From Erpobdella octoculata (lineage: Eukaryota; Annelida; Clitellata; Hirudinida; Erpobdellidae): a stretch of DNA of 64,000 nt. The translations under genes were made by a program, and so were the position numbers. Numbering within the stretch: position 1 is the stretch's first letter; each line of letters opens with the position of its first letter. The stretch covers positions 30,273,103 through 30,337,102 of the forward strand of contig OZ022238.1 of NCBI GenBank assembly GCA_963978895.1, read 5' to 3'. This document shows, piece by piece, positions 34,527-45,719 of the stretch. The notes below the pieces were generated by a model. That model was not told where the DNA came from. It ran no database searches and saw only the letters and a list, made by a program, of their open reading frames with translations.

Positions 34527-35572
34527 TACTTTACGCCTACCTCTGTCCTGTGTGGCGTCCCGCAGGGATCCGTTCTGGGCCCGTTGTTGTTTCTTCTCTA
34601 TTCCGCGGACGTCCTACATATTGCCACGAAACATCGGTTTTCTGTCCATTCTTATGCTGACGACCTGCAGATTTACGATCACTCCCCGCCAGCGTCGTGT
34701 TCCGATCTGGTCCCTAGGATGTCTGCATGTATCAGCGAGATTGGCACTTGGATGGCAAGCAATCGCTTGCAACTCAATCCTTCTAAGACCGAAGTGATCT
34801 GGTTGGGCTCGCCTGGTCGACTCAGCTTCTGTCCGAAGGGGGATCTGGTCATCGCTGGTGTCTCAGTCAGGCCCTCCACTTATGTTCGTAATCTTGGCGT
34901 GATGGTCGACAGTAGCTTGTCTATGGAGGCACACATCTCTCATCTTACTCGTTCATGCTTCTATCATCTCCGTCAACTGCGCGTCGTCCGCCGTAGCCTC
35001 ACCATGGACTCCGCCCATTCACTCATTAGAGCACTCGTGCACAGCCGGCTTGATTACTGTAATGGTGTCATGGCCGGACTTAGACAGTTTCAAATCAATA
35101 GGCTCCAATCCATTCTCCGAGCAGCCGCTCGTCTTGTTCTTCAGCTGCCCGGCTGGTCTCCCGTATCAGATCTCATGCGGACGCAACTTCACTGGCTTCC
35201 TTTCCCGCAGAGAATTCAGTTCAAGTTGGGTCTGATGGTATACAAGTGCCTCCACCACACGGCTCCGGTCTACCTGCAGCAATTGTGTGTACCGATCTCA
35301 ACGCTTGCTGGTCGGTCCCACCTTCGATCGGCGGCTGCTGGCGACTTGTTCGTTCCATCGTCAAAGACAACGACTCTCGGCAGGCGCGGATTCTCCACTG
35401 CTGGTCCAGTTGTTTGGAACAGCCTATCTGCTGACCTGAGGAATCCAGCTTTGGACCTCGGCGGTTTCAGGAAGCTGCTTAAGACAGAACTTTATTCTTA
35501 AATTTATGATTTGACGCGACGCGCTTTTGTGACTTTTTAAAAAAAGCGCATTATAAATTTACATTTACATTT
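34527..35572 (+). mobile_element. 5'-truncated CR1/L2-like LINE inside Helitron copy 3
   Basis: The host unit GAGTAGAAACTAAATACTAATTTTT is interrupted after GAGTAGAAACT and resumes at ACTAATTTTT; about 4 bp of target are missing. The insert ends GCGCATTATAAATTTACA followed by TTTACA repeats, a typical short-repeat LINE tail. Confidence 0.85.
34533..35501 (+). pseudogene. LINE reverse transcriptase, C-terminal half (5'-truncated)
   Basis: The open frame starts in mid-domain with VLCGVPQGSVLGPLLFLLYS, then SYADDLQIYDH (intact catalytic YADD), LQLNPSKTEVIWLG, YVRNLGVMVDSSLS, LIRALVHSRLDYCNGV, and the usual C-terminus (AGPVVWNSLSADLR..LLKTELYS), stopping at 35501. No stop codon or frameshift interrupts it, and it is noticeably GC-richer than its surroundings, so the insertion is recent. 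The closest relative in the window is the deleted LINE at 57409-59051 ([19 protein letters not shown]). Confidence 0.9.
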
Positions 35573-36644
35573 ACTAATTTTTACTCCTGTAGCATATACA
35601 GTTTTCGAGTAGCAGTTACATTAAAAACCAAATAACCTTATTTTCCACCCCACATTTGAGGTCCTTGAAACCAAATTTTAAAAAAATGGTAAAACACATA
35701 TTTCTTTATTTTTAGAAAAGAAACTAAATAATAATTTTTACATCTGTGGTATTTACTGTTTTTGAGTAGCAGTTACTATAAAAAACAATTAGCCCTATTT
35801 TCCACCCCACATTTGAAGTCCTGGAAACCAAATTTTCAAAAAATGCTAAAACACGTATTTCATTATTTTTGGAGTAGAAACTAAATACTAATTTTTACTC
35901 CTGTAGCATTAACAGTTTTTGAGTAGAAGCTACTTTAAAAACCAAATAACCCAATTTTCAAACCCACATTTGAGGTCCGGGAAACCAAATTTGTAAAAAA
36001 AATGGTAAAACACGTATATCTTTATTTTTAGAAAAGAAACTAAATAATAATTTTTACATCTGTGGTATTTACTGTTTTTGAGTAGCAGTTACTATAAAAG
36101 ACAATTTGCCCTATTTTCCACCCCACATTTGAAGTCCTGGAAACCAAATTTTCAAAAAATGCTAAAACACGTATTTTATTATTTTTGGAGTAGAAACTAA
36201 ATACTAATTTTTACTCTTGTAGCATTAACAGTTTTTGAGTAGAAGCTACTTTAAAAACCAAATAACCCAATTTTCCAACCCACATTTGAGGTCCGGGAAA
36301 CCGAATTTTCAAAAAATGGTGAAACACGTATCTTTTTATTTTTCAAAAAGAATCTATATACCAAATTTCAAAATCTCCTCATTTTTGGTTTTCGAGATAT
36401 ACATTGTTTTAGAAAAAAGTTTGTTTTCCAGTTTTTTGCCCTCAGGAACAAAATTTTCAAAAATCCTTTCTTAGCGGATGTTTACGCTATAAAAGTAATA
36501 TAAATTCCAAATTTCACGTTCCTAGGATGAGGCGTTTGAGCTCGGCGTTGATTATCAGTCAGTCAGTCAGTCAGTCAGTCAGTCAGTCAGTCAGTCAGTC
36601 AGTCAGTCAGTCAGGACATGTTCTTTTATATATATAGATATCAT

Positions 36645-37329
36645 ATTTATTTTTTCATATCTGTTTTTCAATTAATATTGCTCTGTTTTCTTTTGAGGTT
36701 TTAAAATCTGTTATGAAAGTGCCTAAAATTAGAACTAAATAAAAGTTTTTTTATAACATTTGCATAAACTTTTTTGACTCAATTTTTTGAATGGTATTAG
36801 TGACCAATGGGCTTTTCTGTTTGAGAATGAAATAAATACAAAATAACTAATTTACATCTACTAGGAAGATACAAGGATGTCTGACACTAATATATTTTAA
36901 AAAGTGTTTCAGATAGTTTGTTTTATAGCTCTGCTCTGTAGTAAATGTTATTGTCAGTGCATTACTGTTCTCAATTAGTTAGAAAGATTTTGCCATGTTT
37001 GTTTTTTTTTCTTTATACTTTATAATATAAAGTTCAAATGGTTTCCTTTATCAATAAATATCATATTTATTTTTTCATATCTGTTTTTCAATTAATATTG
37101 CTCTGTTTTCTTTTGAGGTTTTAAAATCTGTTTTGAAAGTGCCTAAAATTAGAACTAAATAAAAGTTTTTTTATAACATTTGCATAAACTTTTTTGACTC
37201 AATTTTTTGAATGGTATTAGTGACCAATGGGCTTTTCTGTTTGAGAATGAAATAAATACAAAATAACTAATTTACATCTACTAGGAAGATACAAGGATGT
37301 CTGGCACTAATATATTTTAAAAAGTGTTT
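36645..37329. repeat. ~420-bp tandem duplication
   Basis: 36645-36913 (TTATTTTTTCATATCTGTTT..) is repeated at 37067-37329 with only a few differences. The intervening 36916-37065 is a copy of 33640-33781. The original unit therefore spanned the Helitron insertion point; the Helitron interrupts only one copy. Confidence 0.9.
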
Positions 37330-37790
37330 CTCTTATGATGTCCCATGTGTTCAAACACACATGCATCAATTCACTTCACTCCTATATACGAAATGCATCA
37401 AGCATTACACCATTTAACAGAAAAAATTTCCTAGCTTCTAATCTAAGTTTTTCTAATTCACTCACAATTGTTTATTGGTTATAGTCTTGATAGTTATTCA
37501 ATTCACTTACTACCTACAAGCATCATCATAATAACTTAATGACTTAATTGATATAATAAATAAAATACCTGACCTAAATTCTAACAATATGATGATTGTA
37601 TAATAAGATTATCTTCTCATAAAAAAATTTATAGTAAAAAAATACAAAGTTTCGCTATTTTTGCGCTTTCTTACATAAGGGCAGAGGTTAGGTTAAATAA
37701 TTAAAGTTTCAAGTTGTTCTCGGCCCAGCATGCCGTTATTTGTTTACATTCCTTCATTTTAAATTAGGCAGAATGGCATCCTTAAAAGTA
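37330..37790. other. Gene-free AT-rich stretch
   Basis: Nothing recognisable. Confidence 0.4.
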
Positions 37791-37930
37791 ATTATTCATG
37801 AGGCCCATGATTCCAAGCCGATCACTTCAACCAATCAAGTGCTGCTAATTTCATGAATAATTAATGAGGCCTCAACTTTTGCGTAGAAAAAAAAGGCGCA
37901 GGCGGGCCGATATATCTATTCTATATATAT
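37791..37930. mobile_element. Fragment of element M family, reversed
   Basis: The reverse complement matches 27546-27651 (CTACGCAA, GAGGCCTCATTAATTATTCA, AGCACTTGATTGGTTGA). It ends at CCGATATATCTATTCTATAT (37907-37930). Confidence 0.65.
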
Positions 37931-38342
37931 GTTTCTTCCATTTAGTTCACAAAAACGGGGTATTTAAATTTTTTTTAACTATTTTATTAGTTTTATTATA
38001 ATTATTAATTTAATCTATTGCAATTATTAATATCAGAAACAATCAGAAATTCTTTATTATTAAAAGTTTCATTATCGTGAAAGTTTGTTCCATAAGGTTC
38101 CATAGATATGTATGTAGTTTGTTCGCAAATTACATCCTGTTTCGCACCAAACATTTCCGCATAAATTTCGTGGTTTACCTTTTCTCAGCTCACTCGAGTT
38201 TTGCTTGTCGTGGATTGCACAAGATAATTGTTTACTGTTGTTGCTTATTACTAGTTTAATAGTGGGTCGGATCTAACCCATATTTCTCAAAACCCGGAAT
38301 AAATTTTGTGCAAAGGTTTGAATTATAGTATGAAACATAGGT
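37931..38342. other. Gene-free stretch before element A
   Basis: A 60-codon open frame (38077-38259) has no family-like features. Confidence 0.4.
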
Positions 38343-38481
38343 TAGGGAGTCGCACGCCTGAGACGCGCAGGCGAATCACGCCAAGCTATCTGTGTGCAAT
38401 AAATTGACCAACGTAAAAAAATGCACCGCTCGAAGAGCTCCAGGAACTTAGCAACGCTTCGGGCAACGATTTTCGGCAATT

Positions 38482-39170
38482 ATTATTTGTCACTAGGAAA
38501 GTGTAAAATGTAATTAGATATTTGAATTCTACGTTAAATTTGCTATAAGAATACATTTGTTTGAATGGGCGGATAATTTTATTATTTTTTTGATTAATTT
38601 GTTTCTGATTGGCTGTGTCGGTAACATATTTGTAAGGTCAAGTCGTGGAAGGCATTTTTCACAAAGTGTCAATGAATATTTTAAAATAATTTTTGCACTG
38701 TTCAATTAAGCTTATATTTCTCTACAAGAAAACAGTTGTTTGAAAGGGCGGACAATTTTAGTTTATTTTTTGTTTAATTAATTTGTGGCGATTCGGATTG
38801 ATTGAAAGCGGAAGCATTTCTGTAAATGACGTTTATTATTATTTGTCACTAGGAAAGTGTAAAATGTAATTAGATATTTGAATTCTACGTTATATTTTCT
38901 ATAAGAATACATTTGTTTGAAGGGGCGGATAATTTTATTTATTTTTTGATTAATTTGTTTCTGATTGGCTGTGTCGGTAACATATTTGTAAGGTCAAGTC
39001 GTGGAAGGCATTTTTCATAAAGTGTCAATAAATATTTCAAAATAGTTTTTGCACTGTTTAGTCAAGCTAATATTTCTCTAAAAGAAAACATTTGTTTGAA
39101 AGGGCGGACAATTTCAGTTTATTTTTTATTCAATTAATTTGTGGCGATTTGGAGTGAAAATAGACTTCGT
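38482..39170. repeat. 356-bp tandem repeat, two copies, in element A
   Basis: ATTATTTGTCACTAGGAAAG begins copies at 38482 and 38838. Each copy contains TTTGTTTGAA(T/G)GGGCGGA twice and a TCAAGTCGTGGAAGGCATTT segment. Confidence 0.9.
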
Positions 39171-39610
39171 TGCTAGCTTCATTCACCTCGCTCGAAGTGG
39201 GTTTACAAGAAAATGCATAGCTTCTGATTTACTGGGTCAATTTTAGAAATGGTTACATCATTGAACTTGTAATAAACCCGTGCCTTTGATGAAGCCTATA
39301 AATAGCCTTATTTTCAAATCATTTTCCTTGAACATTCGTTCAAAGTTAGTGGTTCTTTGAGATCATTTATCTTAAAACGAGGGTGTTTTTTTTCTATTTT
39401 GTCAAGGCTACTATACTAAGAAATTATGCAGTTACAACATACTAAAATTTCTATTGTCTAAGAGGACGCTGGGTATAGGAAAAACGTTTTTTGAACAGAG
39501 GCACTTTTTAGTTTTTGACGCGCCGTAAGCCTGCCCTAATCTGTAAGCAGCGGTATATATTGAGCAAAATAAGCGCTTACTAGAAACCGTATAACTTTAA
39601 TATTAACAAC

Positions 39611-40350
39611 GTTTTATGAATTATCTTTTTTTAAGTAAAAACTTCAGATATGTATCTATAACATGTTAAAAAATTATAGTTATATCTAGATGCTGAGTAT
39701 GAAAATTTCTTGTTTAAGAAAGATGATGCGGGTATTCGGAGTTATCGCACCCTAATCGCGTAGTAGGCTAAGTAGTATAGTTTGAAGTTTGTTACCTTAT
39801 AATTTTTTTAATAACAACGTTTTATGAATTATCTTTTTTTAAGTAAAAACTTCAGATATGTATCTGTAACATGTTAAAAATTTATAGTTATATCTAGATG
39901 CTGAGTATGAAAATTTCTTGTTTAAGATGATGCGGGTATTCGGAGTTATTGCACCCTAATCGCTTAGTAGGCTAAGTAGTATAGTTTGAAGTTTGTTACC
40001 TTATAATTTTTTTAATAACGTTTTATGAATTATCTTTTTTTAAGTATAAACTTCAGATATGTATCTATAACATGTTAAAAAATTATAGTTATATCTAGAT
40101 GCTGAGTATGAAAATTTCTTGTTTAAGATGATGCGGGTATTCGGAGTTATCGCACCCTAATCGCGTAGTAGGCTAAGTAATATAGTTTGAAGTTTGCTAC
40201 CTTATAATTTTTTTAATAACAACGTTTTATGAATTATCTTTTTTTAAGTATAAACTTCAGATATGTATCTGTAACATGGTAAAAATTTATAGTTATATCT
40301 AGACGCTGAGTAGGAAAATTTCTTGTTTAAGATGATGCGGGTATTCGGAG
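39611..40350. repeat. ~204-bp tandem repeat, four copies, in element A
   Basis: GTTTTATGAATTATCTTTTT begins units at 39611, 39819, 40020 and 40224 (spacing 208, 201, 204). The units also share GATGATGCGGGTATTCGGAG. They are almost identical, so the array is young. Confidence 0.95.
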
Positions 40351-41554
40351 TTGTCAACAGTTTTCCATGTGACAGACAACTTACAAGTTATGGCACGAAC
40401 ACCAGATTGTAAGTATAACGTAAACGTTAAAGTAACTAAGGCTTAGTAACTATGGTCCTGATGGACATTTTCAGTCAAGTATAGTTGACAAGTTGAAACT
40501 ATCATTCATTTTCCGTTTTCTACTGTCATCCAAGCGTTCTCCATGACAGACAGCCGCCGTAACTCCGCCTTGCATTGGCAAGCCAGTCCCAAGCCTGGGA
40601 AAGGAGGAGGGGGCAATTTAAAGATCAAGTTTTGATAAGTTACAGAAAGTAATTGACTGCGACCTACATCATGAACAAATGAGTCTTAAAAAAACAAACA
40701 GACAACGAACTTTCGCTACATTTTGTTTGTTTTATTAATAAATGTTTTAAATTATGTGGTGTTTTTACTTATTCTTTTATCTATTAGCTGAATTAATAAT
40801 TATTTCAAAATAAAAATTTATATTGGCTTTATAATTTATAAGGCTGTATAGAATTGAAAGATACAAAGAGTAATATAGTTATACGCGAGCTCAGCCTGTA
40901 ATGTGCTATCGCGCATGAGAAGCGACGTACATGCGTTTGGTCATTTTTAATGCTCATTCAGGCTTAGAGATGGGATCCGACGCGTGAACTTCAAATCAAT
41001 ATAACTTCGTTAATATAACACGTAGAAGAAAAATGTTGGTAAATTTTGTTTTCTATTGTTGTTATCTTTAATAAAAATATAAATTTTAATTATTTTTTTT
41101 CAATTAAATTTTTCCGTGCGACTCCCTAACATAGGTACTGGCCGAACCGTTATAACTATTACCCAAGCATAGGCGCCGGTAGCCGGGACCATATATATAG
41201 AATATTATAGAATAAATATATCGGCCCGCCTGTTGTTTAGGAAGGCTTTTACTAAAAGCCTTTTAGCAAGGCAGCTTAGTAGACCGGGGATCCGAAACGA
41301 AGAACTGAGAGTTACAACCGTATATTAACTTAATCAGGTAAAACCGTAGAATCCGGGGTACAAACAAAAACAAGTATGGCCGCTATTTTGATTGACAGGT
41401 CTAATTAGAATGATTGACAGCTAGTGTTGCGGCTTTTTATATGATTTAATGGAAAGCCAGTGTGTTAATGTTTAGAACAGACAAAATAACCAATAACTTT
41501 ATTTAACAAATAATATTAAAATATAAATATTAAAATTGAAAGTAATGTAGTAAA

Positions 41555-42035
41555 TTGTTGTTATGCGAGATGCGAAGCGCATTATCTGGTCTTTATCATG
41601 ACCATTGATAAGAACAATTGCGACTTGTTTTAGCAAATTCTTGATGTTCACAGGACAAAGGAAGAATCTATAAAAGACGGAAAATTAGCAGTTGATGCGA
41701 GATGCAACGCGTATTCGCTAGTCTGTTACCAGGCCATTAAGTTGATTAGAACAAATTGCCACTTGGAAAAGAAAGCATCTATAAATGACTGAAAATTAGC
41801 TGACCGAGAGGCAACTAAAGCCGGTAATGTGATTGGCTAAGATATCAAAAATAACTTAAAATATTGCTTAAATATAAATTGTTTGGGATGTGCTGTGATG
41901 CGAGAAGCGAAGCGTATTTACCTACCAGACCGCAAGACCATTAAGCTGATTAGAACAATTACCACTTGTCTTCGCGAATTATTCATGTTCACAAAACAAA
42001 GAAAGCATCTAAAAAGGACTGTTTTTTTATCTGGG
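41555..42035. repeat. Diverged internal repeats of element B
   Basis: Units starting ATGCGAGA(T/A)GC(G/A)A(A/C)GCG at about 41562, 41693 and 41899 share ACCATTAAG(T/C)TGATTAGAAC and AAAGCATCTA downstream. The inverted right arm carries one unit. Confidence 0.7.
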
Positions 42036-42143
42036 CGTGTTATTAAAAGGCTCTGAAGCAGATTAAAGCAGTATTAGATGACAAGTATGCTCTCTTAGAT
42101 GGTTAAAAAAATACATTTGACTTCTTTTTGTGACTGACTACAA

Positions 42144-43758
42144 TAGGTAGTCGCATAAAAATTTCAAAATAATTCTTTTTTAATTTTACTAATATTTTTA
42201 AATAAAGGTACAAATTCTGAGTTTGAATATACCATATAGTGTACAAAAAAATTAAAATTAATAAAGATATAGCGAATCAAAGATCGCATACCACGATAGA
42301 ACATCGACTGCGTGAGACAGTTAAAAACTGGGGCCTACAACGAAGAAGCTCAGTTTACAGCGTGCACATAGCGCACAGCGCAAAGAACGCCTAACAAGGC
42401 TTTGCGCGTATGGGTTAAGAATTCCTTCTGTTTCTCATATTCAATATGAATTTATTTAGAAATAGAATTCCAAACAAAAAACTTGATAAATATAAAGTTA
42501 TTAAAAGTTTAAAAGTGGGACCACGCATTTCGCTTCCCATGCGCCATAGCACATAACTGAATGTCACTGCATGAGCTCGCGGTAGTTCGCCGTCTGCTTG
42601 TTGTTTTAAGACTGATATTTGTTTATGTAGGAGAATCAAAGTACTTTCTGTCGCGGATCATAACTTGATCTGTATAATTGCCCTCCTCCTTTTTCAGCAA
42701 GGCGGAGTTAAGGCGGCTGTCTGTCAGGAAAGCGCTTGAAGATTGTGAGAAAGTCCACGGCTTCGTCTTCATCATTTGTTCATTAAAGTTATTAAATAAC
42801 CTTTTGAATGAAACTAAACTTATACTACTGAGATGTCTCTAAGACGAGTTATAGAGACTCAAACACTATCTTAAAATCTATAAATCTATATGTACGTCAG
42901 TTGCAGCGCGCCTACGGTTATGCGCTGCTACACGATCTACATTAACGAAGTAATTTTTATAGTTAGAGACTTACCAGTGTTATGAATTTTTACTATGTTA
43001 TAATAGACATAATAACCTTTCGAATGAAACTAAATTTATTTTACAGCGAGGTCTCCAAGACGAGATATAGAGACTCAAATACTATCTTAAAATCGATATT
43101 ATGTACGTCAGTTGCGCCTACGGTTATGCGCTGCTACACGATCTACATTAACGAAGTAATTTTTATAGTTAGAGACTTAGCTGTGTTATGAATTTTTACT
43201 ATGTTATAATAGACATAATAACCTTTCGAATGAAACTAAATTTATTTTACAGCGAGGTCTCCAAGACGAGATATAGAGACTCAAACACTATCTAAAATCT
43301 ATAAAATTCCTAGAGCGTGCTTAGAGTTTAGCTGGCGCGCGGTGCTCAAATTTTAAGCACCACCCTATCAACTTAAAACTCGATTTGTGTAACTGGGAGA
43401 GTTAGTGTAGCTACCAAATTTAACATTGTTACAGAAGAAAAGAAACGAAATTTTTTAAGCCTAAAACCATATTTTAGCGTCAATGACCTATGAAATAAAG
43501 CCTTAAATCAATAAAGACTCACTTTTGAATCAAAGTGAAAGGAAAATGAACTGTGCGAACTCATTTATATAGACAATTTTGGGTTCAGACATGATTTACA
43601 ATTATTTTTATGTAACCATTTTTATTGTGGCTTTATTACATCCAGAGATATAATCCCGTAACACCATTTTAGCTCGTTCCACTGCGCCTGATAAACTTTT
43701 TAGTCTTGAATGTTCAGGCGTTGCGCGCACAGGCGCGTTTCGTTTATGCGACTACCTA
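42144..43758. mobile_element. hAT-like element C, nested in element B, 8-bp TSD
   Basis: Termini TAGGTAGTCGCATAAA and TTTATGCGACTACCTA are inverted, and the TSD GACTACAA is perfect (42136-42143, 43759-43766). The TIR resembles those of elements A and D (TAGGnAGTCGCA). The interior holds a three-copy ~206-216-bp repeat (about 42800-43310) and a dispersed segment with GGCGGAGTT. The left 150 bp match part of the MITE at 4819. No transposase. Confidence 0.9.
42800..43310. repeat. ~206-216-bp tandem repeat in element C
   Basis: CCTTT(T/C)GAATGAAACTAAA begins units at 42800, 43016 and 43222. Each continues with GAGATATAGAGACTCAAA, and the first two with a GCGCCTACGGTTATGCGCTG palindrome-like segment. 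Confidence 0.9.
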
Positions 43759-45719
43759 GACTACAACTTATCCCATATTATTAAACAGTTGATAACGCAA
43801 CATATGTCAAATTAGTACATTAAGTAATAATGACGAGATCGCAGTTGTGGATTTTAGGGTTTGTCTCATAATAAAAGGCTCAGTCCTTTTTAGATGCTTT
43901 CTTTGTTTTGTGAACATGAATAATTCGCGAAGACAAGTGGTAATTGTTCTAATCAGCTTAATGGTCTTGCGGTCTGGTAAATACGCTTCGCTTCTCGCAT
44001 CAAAGCACATCCCAAACAATTTATATTTAAGCAATATTTTAAGTTATTTTTGATAATTATTAAACTAGATAATAATTTTAAAAAATTAAATATATTTTTA
44101 TATATTTTTAAGTCGATCAGGCACATCCCATCCTAGAGGCGGAGCATAGAAATTAAGGGGCGGAGCTTACGCCGATACATTTTTTAGAATTTGTTTATAC
44201 CCCGGATTCTACGGTTTTACCACTTAATCAAATATTTTTTAATAGAAAAAAAAAGAATTTTTTATGTACAAAATAAATTTTTAACTTTATAAAAATTAAC
44301 ATTTTTTTAATAAAAATTTCAGTTGATATTGAATTTTATTTGCGTAGTCTCTAGTTCGATGGTCTATTTATGTCTATTTAACGTCGCCTATGTTATCGGT
44401 AAATTAGAGTTGTATATTTTTTATGACGGATATCGCGTTAAATTAAAATAAAGCCCATATCAACTACTTTTAGCTATAAGAAATCAACGTTTCTGTTTCT
44501 TACAAACCGGAGTTTAGTCTCCGCTGTCGTACCAAAAATAGATTAATACAAATAATGAATATTCATGGAACCAAAAGACTCTAAATCGTTTTTCGGAGGC
44601 CATCTTGGCATCTCATTCAAAACCTGCTCATCTCCGATATATTTATTCTATATATATATATATGGCCGGGACAATAAGTGGTAAAAGTAGGCAGTCGCAC
44701 GGAAATTCTTAAAAAAATTAATATTTAAAATTTATAATATTTCTAAAGAACTTAACAACAGAAAACAAAATTTACCAAAATTTTTGTTCTACGAGTTATA
44801 TTAATGAAGTTATATCGATTTGAAGTTCACACATCAAGATCGTACCTCTAAGCCGCCTAAGCTAAGCCTAAGCCTGAATGAGCTAAAAAGTGGTCCATAC
44901 GCATGTCGCTTCTCATGTGCGATAGCACATCACTCACTGCCTGAGCTTGCTTATAGCTTATATTACATTGTTCTAATTAACTTTCAATTATATAAAGGCA
45001 ATATAAATTTATATAATGCAGTATTTATTTATTCAGCTAATAGAAGAACAAAAAACAGAACATTTTTAAAACATGTATTAAGAAAACAAAATGTTGCTAT
45101 AGTTCGTTGTCTGCTTTTTTTTATATAATAGTTTATAGTCTTTTACACCAGGTGTTTTAAGACTGAAATGGCTATGTGTTGGAAGCACCTAAGTACTTCC
45201 TGTCGTAGATCATATCTGATCTTTTCAACTGTCCCTCCTCCTTTATCCAGGCTTCGGACTGGCTCCCAATTAGCGAGGCGGAGTTTTGTATTCTTTAAAT
45301 ATTAATTGATTTATATACAAACCAATGACTTGAGGTTTTTATAGCAATGGGCTGCATGTGATATGGTGTGAAGGTTCTTGCTATGCCCGGCTCTATTCTA
45401 TAACTAAAGGCGGGCGCACACGAACAACAAATTTGAGCAATTTAGTTGCACATCTAAATTTCTTGAGCAATCTTTAGTAACATTTGGTATTTTTCGTAGA
45501 AATTCCCTAATAAATTAATTTATTACATTAAATCTGCTTGTTGTTTTAAGGCTGATATTTGTTTATGTAAGAGAATTGATTTCTGTTGCGGATCATAACA
45601 TACTTGATCTTTAAAAATGCCCCCTCCTCATTTTCCAGACTTTGGACTGGCTTGAAAAAGCAAGGCGGAGTTACGGTGGCTATCTGTCATGGAAAACGTT
45701 TGGAAGACAGTGATAAAAT

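Larger units (their letters stand above)
33782..36638 (-). mobile_element. Non-autonomous Helitron, copy 3, with LINE insertion
   Basis: Same termini as the copies at 13795 and 24835, between A (33781) and T (36639). The empty site is present in a tandem duplicate: 37053-37070 reads CAATAAATATCATATTT without the element. At least seven ~155-bp tandem units and a long (TCAG)n run (about 36558-36613) are present. A 5'-truncated LINE occupies 34527-35572. Confidence 0.9.
38343..41128. mobile_element. hAT-like non-autonomous element A, 2.8 kb
   Basis: Termini TAGGGAGTCGCACG and CGTGCGACTCCCTA are inverted. A perfect 8-bp TSD ACATAGGT lies at 38335-38342 and 41129-41136. The TIR fits the hAT consensus YARNG. 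The left subterminal region (GAGACGCGCAGGCGAATCAC) is found inverted at the right end of element D. No transposase ORF; most of the interior is tandem repeats. Confidence 0.9.
41337..44221. mobile_element. MULE-like foldback element B with 9-bp TSD
   Basis: Termini GGTAAAACCGTAGAATCCGG and its complement (..GGATTCTACGGTTTTACC) are perfect over about 24 bp. The 9-bp TSD ACTTAATCA flanks both sides (41328-41336, 44222-44230). The empty site in MITE copy 1 (AACTTAATCAAGTATT, reversed at 27450-27470) confirms the insertion. Long internal arms 41843-42035 and 43868-44053 are inverted copies. No transposase ORF. A hAT-like element sits between the arms. Confidence 0.9.
41191..44660. mobile_element. 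MITE-like element M, copy 2 (split)
   Basis: 41191-41336 and 44222-44660 together are the reverse complement of 27025-27545. The outer ends carry ATATATAGAAT..AAATATATCGG and CCGATATATTTATTCTATAT. The MULE-like element B splits it at ACTTAATCA. Confidence 0.8.

Noticed and set aside
34406..35434. Overlapping short ORFs in the other frames of the LINE fragment (34406, 34552, 34679, 35050, 35246)
   Set aside because: Only the 34533-35501 frame carries RT motifs; the others are shadows of a GC-richer coding stretch.
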